NCBI GenBank assembly: GCA_039602395.1
Contig: JBCNJP010000027.1
Span: 32,443,962 to 32,507,961 of the forward strand
DNA length: 64,000 nt
Origin: Deinandra increscens subsp. villosa
Lineage: Eukaryota > Streptophyta > Magnoliopsida > Asterales > Asteraceae
Reading direction: 5' to 3'
Shown here: one piece after another, positions 13,218-23,589 of the stretch
Numbering within the stretch: position 1 is the stretch's first letter
Layout: each line of letters begins with the position of its first letter
Translations under genes and position numbers: made by a program
Notes under the pieces: generated by a model
Told to the model about the DNA's origin: nothing
The model's input: only the letters and a program-made list of their open reading frames with translations
Databases searched by the model: none

Positions 13218-13260
13218 TTAAGGCATTAGCCTTAGGCCCATTCTGATTGAACACACTTTT

Positions 13261-13626
13261 TCAAGGGATACCATGGCCAACAGCCCCACCACATCCACTA
13301 CCACCACCACCACCTTTGCCACCTCCGCTTCCGCCTCCTGAACCGCCACCGGCTCCTCCACCTCCTCCTCTGTGTCCATCATGTGACCCTCCGGCACCCC
13401 CACCGGCACCACCTCCACTACCGCGTCCACTTCCTCCACCCGTTCCACCTCCACCTCCACCACCACCACCATGTCCGCCTCCACCTCCACCATCTGATCC
13501 TCCGCCACCACCATGTCCACCACCTCTTCCGCTTCCGCCTCCTTCTCCGCCACCATAACCACCACCGTGTGCTCCTCCTCCTCCACCGCCACTACCACCA
13601 CCTCCTCCACCTCCGGCAGTCCCCAA
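13261..13626 (-). pseudogene. glycine-rich protein-like reading frame, no start
   Basis: A 120-codon glycine-rich frame made of GGGGG, GGGSG, GGGH and GGGG-Y-like blocks. It resembles plant glycine-rich structural or cell-wall proteins. There is no ATG in this frame and no signal peptide. Reading upstream runs straight into the fold-back element at 13623. The C-terminus ends GHGIP then a stop. The complementary strand gives a proline-rich frame that I regard as the shadow. It could be the remnant of a GRP gene whose 5' end was removed or displaced, or a simple expansion of GGN triplets. The function is not determinable. Confidence 0.4.
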
Positions 13627-14000
13627 TGTTTGTATATTTTAACAATTTTAGTCATAACTTTTTGAAAATCTCAATTTAGTGTCTCACATTTTATTTTCTT
13701 TTTAATTTGGTTACAACGTTAACAACTGTTTAAAGAACCGTTAGACTGCCCTCACATGGTCCCCACGTGAGGGTATTCTTGTTATTTCCGTTTGTTTTAA
13801 AGTATGAGTTAAAACAAACGGAAATGACAAAAGTACACCTCATGTGTGGATCACATGAGAGCAGTCTAATGCATTTTTTAAACAACTGTTAACGTTGAGA
13901 CCAAATTTTAAAAAAAATGAAATGTGAGACACTAAATTGGGAATTTTTAAAAGTGAGGACTAAACTTGTTAAAATGTGCAAACGTTGGAGACTAAAAACG
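13623..14000. mobile_element. long hairpin (fold-back) MITE
   Basis: The two halves are near-complementary across a centre at about 13803. Left-arm words such as AATTTAGTGTCTCACATTT, CGTTAACAACTGTTTAAA and TTTCCGTTTGTTTTAA recur in reverse complement in the right arm. The arms are about 170 bp each with a short loop. The structure is fold-back or MITE-like. The target duplication was not resolved. Confidence 0.6.
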
Positions 14001-15008
14001 AAGTTACTCTTTTCAAAATAATTAGCCACTAATCACTTAAATGCCATTAGCTCTAAATTAGGTGGATTCTAATGAGATAGTCGTTGAATTCCTTTAAGTC
14101 ACAATGTTAACATTAGTGAGATTAATTGAAGTAGCCCTTGGTTAAATTTTTTATACGTTAGAATTTAATTTTTCTTTTACAATTCAACCTTTAAGTTATT
14201 ATAAATAATGAGTATTTTTTATTGAGTCATACAACTTTCGACTCTTGTACATCTCAAAATCTCTTATAATGGTTTCATCATCTTTAGTTAGGTTTTGTTC
14301 AAGCTCTAAAAATTTTGTAATGCAGCTATAGCCAACTTTTGTCTCTTGAAAGAATAAAAAACTGGTTTTTTTTACAAACCGGTTCAACCCATACCGGTTT
14401 CAAACTGACCCGATTTGGTTCTATAGGTTTGAGGTTTTGTTGCTTCAAACCGGTTCATAATCCGAACCGATATGACCAAACCGGTTCCGATTCACAGCCC
14501 GTACCGGTTTATAAAAAGAACTGGTTTTGTACACCTCTGTTATTAGTCAATATTAATCTCAACTATATTTTTTTTCCTATAACAATCTTAACTTTTTGAG
14601 TATTGAACTATAATAAACCTCTGTTAAATTTAAAAAGCATACATCCATTAGTTTTGTTTTTGATGATTTGGCATCCCTAGGTTTTATTTTTTTATCTGTG
14701 TAAATTAATTTATTTTTTTCTTAAATCTACCTTACAGAAAAAAAAGGAAAAACAATCAAATACTTCGTACCATATTTTTTACATCATCATTAACTAAAAA
14801 ACGATTGAGTGGTCATGTACAACACATGTATAATCAAATGCATATATAACCAGTCATATTATTAACATCTCTTTGGTCAAGACCTCAAACACTATGAACT
14901 TATGTGGATTATGGTTGTATATTTTCATATTTGTATTGAGATAATCGTGCGATCATTTAAATATTCTTATTTTTTTCTTAAAAAGACATCATAATGGTTA
15001 AGATGTAA

Positions 15009-15234
15009 TATCCTGTTTGGTTCAGCTTATTTTTGGCTTAATCTGACTGAATAAGACATTTTTGTCATATGGTGTTGTTTGGTTCGAATGTCTGAATGGA
15101 AATTGTCTGACCGAAAAAAGACATTTTTGTCTGTTTCATCATGCCCCAGATTTGTTGCTGAACGAAAAAGACAATATCGTCTTTACCATACAACCTCTTA
15201 TTCATTTGTTGCTGAACGAAAAAGACGAACCAAA
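15009..15234. mobile_element. MITE-like insertion in copy 2
   Basis: Absent from copy 1 (compare the junction near 10860). The ends read CTGTTTGGTTC and, reversed, TTTTGGTTCG, a weak inverted repeat of the TGTTTGGTT type common in small plant DNA elements. The phrase TTGTTGCTGAACGAAAAAGAC occurs twice inside, about 45 bp apart. The target duplication is 2-3 bp at most, so the superfamily is uncertain. Confidence 0.5.
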
Positions 15235-15493
15235 ATCTCATCACAAAAGGTTTCCGAGGTATACATTTTGTGATGTACTGATGAAATGTATTTATCCTTA
15301 GAAGTATAGTAATTGTTGTAAAAGAGATTTCTCTTTTATCCAAACGCTATAAGTTTATGTACATAATTGGTTGTCTAATTGGTATACTCGTATGATTTTA
15401 GCAAATTAGTTTGTATTATTTTGGCGGTGTAACAAGTACACTTTATAACAATGTAATTGTTATGTGTCTCCATGTTATTCTTGCGGCAACACA

Positions 15494-16868
15494 CAGGGTG
15501 GACTTATAGTATACGCAGGGATAGCGTCCGCTACCCCTGAACTTGTAACGGGATGTGGATTTTTTTTTTAAGTTTTAGGTATTTCGTTACCCCTGAAACG
15601 ATTTTTTCTTTACCCCTAAAATTATATTAAGTTATCGCTCGAACTTTATTATGGTTTTTTTATTCAAGAAGATTTAATCTTCGGGAGCTTTAACCAGAGA
15701 AAAATGGAGGTTTGGGGTCGAAGGAAGAAGAAGATAGATTGTCTTTGTTATTTACGAGGTAAAATATAAATGAAAGATAAAGTTCTGACATAATGTTTTA
15801 TTTTCTTCTGTCTTATTTTCTTTTGATATTATAATATATTTACTTTCCAATCAATTAAAAATACTGTTTTCTTTCATTATCTTTTCTTTTTGATTTTATT
15901 GACGATAGAAAACATGAATAATCGAAAAAGCATAGGAAAAATAGTTGGAACATTGAACTTGTTTTTTTTTAACAGCTGGAACATTAAACTTATTAATTGT
16001 CAATTTAGAATACAATAAACCAAATATTAGGATTTATTAAACTTGTCAATTGTCTATTAAGAATACAATAAAAGAGATAAAAAAAAGTTGAATTGTTAGA
16101 AGATAAAACTATTGACATAGATATTGTATAAGTTTACAAATATCTATAGTAAATATGAAAATGATATTTATAACGGAGGTCGTTGTCAATCAAAAAGTCG
16201 AATACTCTTTAGTTAGAATTTAGAGCACTTCTACTATAAACAAAATCATTTTGAAGTTGAAGTTTTTAATACGGTTTAGATATGTAAATTTCAGAACTTG
16301 GAAATCGATTCAACGAGGTATCAACTAGTTTGATGGAAAATATGTCCGGTTTAAATCCTCCTGATTCGTTTTCTAAGTTTGACACATCTAAGATCATGAC
16401 ATTTTCTGAGATGTATCCGAATGATTTTAGTAACGAAGAAAGATGTTGTCTTTTGGGTGATCTTACAGTCTTTTACCACACCGTGAAGGAAGATGATAAA
16501 TTTGAGAATTTGGATGGAATTTGTTACCTTGCTCGTGTAATGGTGAAAACCGAAAAACATAATACATTTCATTTGGTTTATCGGGTATTGAAGCTTAACA
16601 AGAAGGATTGACGGAATCGGATGGGTGATGAGTATTTGAACAACGCTCTTATTCGTGTGGTCGAAAAAGAAATTCTTCATAAAGTAAAAGACGATGATGT
16701 AATGGATCGATTTCAAACTATCAAAAACCAAAAAGGACACATCTATTAGGTATGTGTCTTATTTTACATTGTATGAATTATGGTAGAAAATTTTTTAAAC
16801 GTTATGAATTATGACTAATTTTTTTTTTGTAACGTTACCCTTAAAATTTATTTCTGGATCCACCCCCG
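15494..16868 (+). mobile_element. hAT element, internally deleted
   Basis: 1375 bp absent from copy 1. The termini are CAGGGTGGAC and, reversed, CGGGGGTGGATC. The flanks are GCAACACA (15486-15493) and ACAACACA (16869-16876), an 8-bp duplication differing at one base. These are hAT features. It contains the 3' part of a transposase gene of the kind annotated in plants as zinc finger MYM-type 1-like. Confidence 0.75.
16290..16749 (+). pseudogene. hAT transposase C-terminal remnant (ZMYM1/TTF-type)
   Basis: After an acceptor-like TTTCAG, the frame reads ELGNRFNEVSTSLMENMSGL, then the FSEMYPNDFS block, and ends with RNRMGDEYLNNALI and VEKEILHKVKDDDVMDRFQ, which match the memory-level pattern of plant ZMYM1-like hAT transposases. 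A TGA interrupts at 16609-16611. The conserved hAT dimerisation core (the SVERxFS-type stretch that normally sits between KLN and RNRMGD) is missing, so there is a small internal deletion as well as the stop. The catalytic RNase H-like part is absent. It cannot be an active transposase. Confidence 0.65.
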
Positions 16869-16987
16869 ACAACACATGAGTTATGAAATATAGTTTCTAT
16901 CAAATGTGAAAAGGGTTCTTGAACATAAGGGTTTTTGTGTAAATTGAACATATTTTATTTGATTGTGACGTTGGTGCTGCACTATAA

Positions 16988-17317
16988 GGGTATGCGGTAT
17001 ACCGGCGTGGAAGGGGGTGTGGAGGGGAATAACGGCGTGGAACACCGCCCCCCCTCCGCGTTTTGGGTCCGCGTGATCCATTCCCGTGGAGAAGTCCACG
17101 GCGTTTTGGGTGGAGGTGTTGTGGGCTTCCTCCAATCATAATTTTCCATGTAATTTTTATTTTTATTTTTTTACTTTTAAACCAATGAAAAATAATCCAC
17201 CATCACACACCACATCACACCATGTATACCCCTCTCACAACACCAAATGGTGTTATCCAGTCATCGTCCACATGGCACAATAACACCATCCTTTAACACC
17301 ATGTATACCACATGCCC
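16988..17317. mobile_element. PIF/Harbinger-type MITE
   Basis: 330 bp flanked by TAA (16985-16987 and 17318-17320). The inverted ends are GGGTATGCGGTATAC and, reversed, GGGCATGTGGTATAC. The empty site is visible at about 11221-11232 in copy 1. The interior is GC-richer on the left (GGCGTGGAA repeated) and contains no transposase. Confidence 0.75.
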
Positions 17318-17492
17318 TAATAAAAAAGGGACTTCATGTGATGAGCAAAACATATTGGTTTGGTTTCATGGGTTGAACACGGAAAGAAATCATTACTTTT
17401 GATCGATTGGATATATTGTCAAACATTAAATTCAGTACCTGCCGTTTAGTTTACAACTAAAGCCAGGCATAAAAAAACTTGTTCACGTCTAA

Positions 17493-20400
17493 TTACCCTA
17501 TATATACAAAACACAACCCATGGTACAAACACTAAAACATAATGTACAATCCTCAAATACACACATGGTACCGTTGTTTAAGCATGTTGTACAAGTCATA
17601 TTTACACTTCCAAGGTTACAATTCGTGAAGCTTTTTGCACAACTACTTACCTTTTTGTACATTTGATTTGAAGATCATGGAGTAGGTGAGGTGTACCTCA
17701 CACCATACCTCACTCACCTCACTCTCCTGGTGATAGATGTCTCTGTTTACATACACAGACACACAAATGAAGAAAAGATTCAACAATCTGGTCTCTTTCT
17801 CCCTTAAAGAAACACCATCGTTTTCTTCTATCACCGCCTACGATTGGTTACCGGTTACCTTCAACATCCTTTTTAGGGTTAGCATCGGTTTGTTCTATCG
17901 GTGCCTACGTTTGGTTATCTTCAACAGGTTCGTCTTCAACATCAGGTTCGGGTCATATTGCTTAGGGCTTTTAGGTTCTTTAATCCGTTTGTCTTGCAGG
18001 TAGAAGGATTTGAAAGAACCCTAAAATGACTTACTCTTTCCTTCACTTTCCACACGAAATACATGATCATCAAATACTGGTTTTAGAGTGATTCATCACT
18101 CATATTGTATGCAGGTAGTGTGGTAACACCTATTTTATCTCTAAAATGGGCCCTATTGCTTTACACATATCCACGTTCTCTGCTCTCCCTGGAAGGAACA
18201 GTTGGAAGGAACAGCAACAGTTTCGCAAGGACGATGCGAGCTCTCCTTCTTCGCTGTAGCACTATAGGTGACTTTATTATCTTCGTAGAGATGCTGCATC
18301 GCATACCCTTTGTTCCAATCGGTCACAATATGTAACCTTCCAGTTTTCTTTCACGAGCCCTCTGTTCTTCCTTTATTCTTGAGACGATCGATTATCCCTT
18401 TCAGATGTTGGTAACACTCTATGTGCTTCGTTTGTTCCTCGGGCGTGTGATCCATTTGAATCGTCGCAAGAGTTCTCTACGAAGCAAAGCCCTAATCAGT
18501 GGGATTTCTCCCGTTATATCTCACCTATGAGATCTTGAAACCCTGATTTTGTCATGCGTTCACTAGATAATAGTCTACCATTCTTGACATCTCTACTTGC
18601 AGAATAACATCATATTTCATGATTTGTTCGATAGATGAATTAGGGATGCAACTAAATCCCTAATTGTTTTGCTTGATCAAGTATTACATTTATTTCTCAA
18701 AATCCCTATGAGTTTGTTGGATGCAACTAAATCCCTAATTGTTTTGCTTGATCAAGTATTACATTTATTTCTCAAAATCCCTATGAGTTTGTTGCTTTTT
18801 AGAGCTGACGGTGTTACATTTTATGTAGCTTTATCAACTGTTTAAAGTTTACAAATTCTATTTGTGTACGTTCATTTTTTTTCTGCTATTTAAATGAGAC
18901 CAAGTATAGATTCCAGTTGCTCTATATTTTTCCGCTTACTTATGTGTAGTTAGAATAAAAGAGAAATGTAATCCCATGTGTTATATTTTCTTATGCAGGT
19001 GTGATTTTGTTGTTGTTTGTAGCTCTATTTATATGGATTCGAAACTTCAAAGTCACCGACTTATCCTTTGTAAGCTCATATTTGTATAAACTTTATTGAA
19101 TTTCATCGGTGAAGTTGTTGTGATGAGGTAAAATTCCATTCATGTTAAATTTTTGTTCTTAGCTCTTGAGGTTTGGTTATGATGATCTTTAGGCGATTTG
19201 AACACGTCTAATTGGTTATAAACAAACATGATGGTTGAGTTTGCTAAGAAGGAGTTGGCTCCTTACCCATCTGATTGGAAAATGGTAAGTTACTAAATTC
19301 ATATTTTTGTTATTTTTCCCCCAATTTTTCAGTTAGTTTTAAAGTAATTTTTTTTCCAGTTGTTGATTTAAGATATGTGATTGGCTTCTAAGTTTGGTTT
19401 ATGTCATTAGTGTTCTGATTTAGTGGAATAATCAAATATGCAACTTAAAAGTTTGTTGTCTTTTATAAAAAACAAGCAAAAGAGTCCACCAATTTTTTAA
19501 GGATTTTGTTTTGCATGTCTTTATACGGATGTTGTTAATTTTTGTCTTTGTAAAATGTATAGTTAGTAACAGTACATATAGTATTGTTAGTAATCTACAT
19601 ATAGTATGTAAAAAAACTGCATGGGTAATTACTAAGTAACAATATGTTTTCATACTGCCCTTTATAAGTTCAGCATGTAAAAAAATCTATATGGACAGCT
19701 AATGTTTGCACCCGCTGTTTCTAAGTTCCTTTTTTTAATAGAATTTCATCATTCCAATTGTTTGGCTTCAACATCCACATCTGCAAATGCTAGGAATGAC
19801 TTTCATTAGGGATCAAGAAGAAGAATTCGCATTTTATCAAGTTAAAAAAAAGGTAACTGTGAGTTGTACAATGAAAAGAATTACTATGTACTTATACAGG
19901 ATCAAGCCGAAGAATTTACATTTGTTTTGTTTGTAGGGAAATAGTTGAAAGAAGATGGAGTTAAATCATACTAGCCTAAATTTGAAAATGCAGTACATTT
20001 CTCCTCCTTACATGCGTTGATTGTTAACTTACAGTGGCTGAGTTTTGGATATAGTCTTTGTTTTTTTAGTGTACGGGCGTTCTTATAAGTTTTTGGGTAT
20101 TTACTTTGGCGATCTGTTTTTTGTTTCGTCATTGTTGGGTTGTTTTTTTGTTGGCCATTGCTAAGTTCAGTTCATGGCTTATAGTGTATGCATTTTTTTC
20201 ATTTAGTTTAGTATTTTTAAGAAATTTTTTATTGCTATTTTGGACATCAAAGATTATGCACTTATGTACCAAATTTTTATTTTTATCCCCTTGAGACACA
20301 CTCATCATAGAGCATGCATTTTTGGATTTGGACAATTAATTGGCAAGTATAACCTTCTGAGGTCAAATGGCTCATTGCTCATAATGCTTGAGCAAATGGA

Positions 20401-20612
20401 TGCATAATTGAAATAGGATGTTTGGGATTTATGAAAGTGTATTGCTAAAATAGGAGTGCTAGAAATGCTTCTATATGAAAGGTCAATGTGTGATAAAAAT
20501 GTTCTTAATGTTTTCGTCTTAACGGCCAATGCGCCACGAAGCACACGACACAGGTTTCACACTATCACGAAAACGGTCCGACTCCGCCGCGAAGCGCGGG
20601 TCGACCAACTTG
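17493..20612 (+). mobile_element. Helitron-like insertion, 3.1 kb
   Basis: The block is absent from copy 1, where the uninterrupted junction reads GTCTAA|TCATCG. The insertion lies between A and T without target duplication, the Helitron rule. Near the 3' end is a perfect hairpin, CCGCG-AAG-CGCGG (20587-20599), 13 nt from the end, as in Helitrons. The terminal tetranucleotide is CTTG rather than the canonical CTRR, and the 5' end begins TT, not TC. Several exon-like stretches with GT/AG borders (for example about 19227-19285, ATGGTTGAGTTTGCTAAGAA ahead of GTAAGT) suggest captured gene pieces, which I cannot identify. No Rep/helicase is encoded. Confidence 0.5.
18644..18793 (+). repeat. 75-bp tandem duplication
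   Basis: Two head-to-tail copies with a period of 75 bp, each starting GGATGCAACTAAATCCC and ending ATGAGTTTGTTG, with no difference seen by eye. It lies inside the Helitron-like insertion. Confidence 0.85.
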
Positions 20613-20624
20613 TCATCGTAATAA

Positions 20625-20843
20625 AAATCATCGTAATAAAAGAAAAAACCATATATATATATTTATATATATTTTGGAACAACATAAATATATTAAAAAC
20701 CGACTTTGGTAAAGACGGCGTCTTGACCAAAGTAGAAAATGAACAGTTACATTATAAGAAATGGATTGATAAGCCACTCCGTTCAAATAATGTAACATTT
20801 CTTATTTCTATTTGAGTATAAAAAAATAAAAAAAACAAGACAA
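20625..20843 (-). pseudogene. LINE 3' terminal fragment, copy 2
   Basis: Homologous to 11407-11615, the last about 220 bp of the LINE fragment. It carries the tail of the reverse-transcriptase protein without its zinc motif. The remaining upstream LINE sequence present in copy 1 is replaced by the Copia LTR that begins at 20845. Confidence 0.6.
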
Positions 20844-20844
20844 T

Positions 20845-20889
20845 GTTAGACATAATTTATATATATATCTAAATATATATATATATTAC

Positions 20890-20939
<50 letters not shown>

Positions 20940-21323
20940 CTTATTTATGTCCTTTATCATTTATCTTAAATAATCAATTACGTATTTAACCCTATCTGGC
21001 ATTATTTGATGGACGTAATTGCCCTTATTAGATAGACTAGGGTTTCCCCTTGGGTGTATATTAATAGGGCCCTTAGGGAGAGATTAAAAGGTTAATCACC
21101 ACAACATATATCTCGACCTCTCTCTTTTCTCTCGGCTCTCTCTCTAGTTCATGATTCTTCACGAACTCTTTCTCCCATCATTAGCTATACATCCTAAAGG
21201 GGAACCAAGGCTACTCACAGGATGAAAAACCTGACTGCTGCTGATCTCAATCAGTTCACTACAGGTAATCTTTATTATTATTATCAGTATTTATTTATTA
21301 ACGATTTCAGGATTCGATCAACA
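20845..21323 (+). repeat. 5' LTR of a Copia element (+ strand)
   Basis: 479 bp, TG...CA, starting TGTTAGACATAA and ending GATTCGATCAACA directly before a primer-binding site. It has a long TA microsatellite (20861-20936), a TATA-like TATATTAATAG near 21055 and a pyrimidine-rich CTCTCTCTC stretch after it. It is related to the LTR on the - strand at 48896-49346; shared blocks include AGACTAGGGTTTCCCCTTGG and GGGGAACCAAGGCTACTCAC. Confidence 0.85.
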
Positions 21324-21325
21324 TG

Positions 21326-21337
21326 TGGTATCAGAGC
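21326..21337 (+). promoter_or_regulatory. primer-binding site (initiator tRNA-Met type)
   Basis: TGGTATCAGAGC two bases after the LTR end, complementary to the 3' end of plant initiator tRNA-Met, used to prime minus-strand synthesis. Confidence 0.9.
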
Positions 21338-21574
21338 ATATGTTGCTCAATCGAATCATGTTTCTGAATTCGTTAAAACCCTAAATCGCGAAATCAGAAT
21401 CGGTTTTTGATTATGTACTAAAATTCGAAAACCCTAACTTATCTAATCATCAAAATCGAGTTCTAAACTAAATCTGAAAATATATAATGTTTCGAATCTA
21501 ACTTCGGTTTTGAGAAAATCAGAAAACTAAGTGAAAACCCTAACTGATTTCGACGGGCTAATTTTCACAACAGA

Positions 21575-22250
21575 AAAAACGATTCTCGATCGAGATCCAG
21601 CTTCTCGATCGAGAACCTCAATTCTCGATCGAGATCATGCTTCTCGATCGAGAATCTCAATCCTCAATAGAGTTCGTCTGTTTTGATCGAGAACTGATCG
21701 AGAACCTCAACCTTTTTTGCTCGGAATCCTCGTTTTCGACTGAAATCTCAGTTTTCGATCATAAATATGTTTTCTGTAATAAATGTTTCCAATCGAAAAC
21801 CTCAAAACAGGATCGAAAACCTTATCAGAATCGAAATCCTTACCAGGATCGAGAACCTCAAACAAAATCGAGAACCTCACTTTCTCGATCGAATACCTGT
21901 TCTCGATCGAGTACCAGTTCTTGATCGCAAATCAGTTCTCGACCAGACAATCAGTTCTCGAATGAAAATCAATTCTCGATCGGATGCTGCCTTCTCGATC
22001 GGATACCCGCTTCCCGATCGGGTATCCCTTCACGATCGAGTACCCCTGTTTACGATCGGTTTCCCCTTCTCGACCGTAAACCTTTTCTCGATCGGGAACC
22101 CAATTTTCAATCGGTTTCCCCTTCTCGATCGATAACCCTTTCACGATCGAGAACCCCTTTTACGATCGGGTTCTATATCTCGATCGGGTACCTCTTTTGC
22201 GATCGGATACCTGATCAGGTATCCCTTTTCGATCGGATACCTGGTCCTTA
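21575..22250 (+). repeat. degenerate palindromic repeat array in the Copia leader
   Basis: About 25-30 variants of the unit TTCTCGATCGAGAACC follow one another with a spacing of roughly 20-28 bp. Each is a near-perfect palindrome around CGATCG. Early units are TTCTCGATCGAGAA. Later ones drift to CGATCGGATACC and CGATCGGGTA, so the array changes character from left to right. It lies between the primer-binding site and gag. No protein frame runs through it with a plausible product. Confidence 0.8.
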
Positions 22251-22385
22251 CTTATGCCTGCTTATTATTATAATAATTACTAATGTCATATGCTTATAGT
22301 TATTATACTATTATAATTATCCGATTAATCCCTACACCTCTCTTCGCTTAGTATCTTATTATTCTCTCTTTCTTGTCCACTCTAA

Positions 22386-23089
22386 GCCTCGACTTTCGGA
22401 GTAGAAACCTTGACTGGAACAAATTTTTCTGCTTGGAAGGATTCTGTGAATTTGGTTCTCGGCATATTAGGCTTCGATCATGCACTCCTTAATGATGCTC
22501 CTGCTGACCTCACTACTTCGAGCACTCCTGAAGAGAAGACTGCTCATGAAAAATGGGTCAAATGCAACAAGATGTGCCTGTTGATCATCAAGAAGTCCAT
22601 TGACATTGCCATCCGGGGGGCCATACCAGATTCTGACAATGCCAAGACCTACCTGGAGTCCGTGGAGGAGTACTACAAGGGAACATCTAAGGTGCATGCT
22701 GGCAACCTTATTCTCAAGTTGCTGACTACTAAATACGATGGAAAGGGCAGCATCCGTAAGCACCTGATGATTATGAACGATGTCGCCAACAAACTTAAGG
22801 CCTTAGACATGCCGATCGGCGAGACGTTCATTGTTCACTTCATTATGACTTCTCTTCCTGCGTCTTTCGAAACTTTCAAGGTCAACTACAACGCTCAGAA
22901 GGATAAATGGAAGATGAGCGAGCTGATTAAAATGTGCGTGCAAGAGGAAGAGCGTCAGAAGCTTGACAAACCAGAAGTTGCTTACCTCGTGACTGCTAAC
23001 TCCAACAACAACAAGAGGAAGGGCAAGGCTATTCAAAGGGAGCATCCTAAGGTTCAGAAGAAGGATCAAGATACATCATTTTACGGCCC
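22386..23089 (+). CDS. Copia gag, partial (cut by assembly gap)
   Basis: The frame is open from 22386 (after a TAA) into the gap. It reads VETLTGTNFSAWKDSVNLVL followed by the typical UBN2/gag_pre helices (KWVKCNKMCLLIIKKSI, ESVEEYYKGTSKVHAGNL, MIMNDVANKLKALDMPIGE, LPASFETFKVNY). Gag forms the nucleocapsid of the retrotransposon particle. No ATG precedes the conserved start in this frame, so the true start may be lost or lie in a spliced leader exon. The zinc knuckle, protease, integrase and RT would follow in the gap. Codon use is richer in G/C at third positions than in the Sirevirus gag at 50713. Confidence 0.75.
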
Positions 23090-23589
23090 NNNNNNNNNNN
23101 NNNNNNNNNNNNNNNNNNNNNNNNNNNNNNNNNNNNNNNNNNNNNNNNNNNNNNNNNNNNNNNNNNNNNNNNNNNNNNNNNNNNNNNNNNNNNNNNNNNN
23201 NNNNNNNNNNNNNNNNNNNNNNNNNNNNNNNNNNNNNNNNNNNNNNNNNNNNNNNNNNNNNNNNNNNNNNNNNNNNNNNNNNNNNNNNNNNNNNNNNNNN
23301 NNNNNNNNNNNNNNNNNNNNNNNNNNNNNNNNNNNNNNNNNNNNNNNNNNNNNNNNNNNNNNNNNNNNNNNNNNNNNNNNNNNNNNNNNNNNNNNNNNNN
23401 NNNNNNNNNNNNNNNNNNNNNNNNNNNNNNNNNNNNNNNNNNNNNNNNNNNNNNNNNNNNNNNNNNNNNNNNNNNNNNNNNNNNNNNNNNNNNNNNNNNN
23501 NNNNNNNNNNNNNNNNNNNNNNNNNNNNNNNNNNNNNNNNNNNNNNNNNNNNNNNNNNNNNNNNNNNNNNNNNNNNNNNNNNNNNNNNN
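23090..23589. other. assembly gap, 500 N
   Basis: Exactly 500 Ns, a conventional placeholder, so the real distance is unknown. The Copia element enters it on the left, and no retrotransposon sequence is recognisable on the right. The rest of the element, including any 3' LTR, is missing. Confidence 0.95.

Larger units (their letters stand above)
14011..20843 (+). repeat. direct duplication, copy 2 (expanded by insertions)
   Basis: Homologous to 9829-11615 in the same order, but broken by insertions at about 15009-15234, 15494-16868, 16988-17317 and 17493-20612. Matching blocks are 14011-15008, 15235-15493, 16869-16987, 17318-17492 and 20613-20843. It stops exactly where the Copia LTR begins (20845). 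Copy 1 continues into more LINE sequence at that point, so the Copia element inserted into the duplicated LINE fragment. Confidence 0.8.

Noticed and set aside
13247..13558. Proline-rich 103-codon frame on the + strand
   Set aside because: Mirror of the glycine-rich frame on the other strand. It starts without extensin-like motifs or a signal peptide and is explained by GGN/CCN triplet composition.
21555..22250. CRISPR-like array or protein-coding repeats in the Copia leader
   Set aside because: Units are degenerate palindromes without constant spacers, in a eukaryotic retrotransposon leader. The frames through it have no recognisable product.
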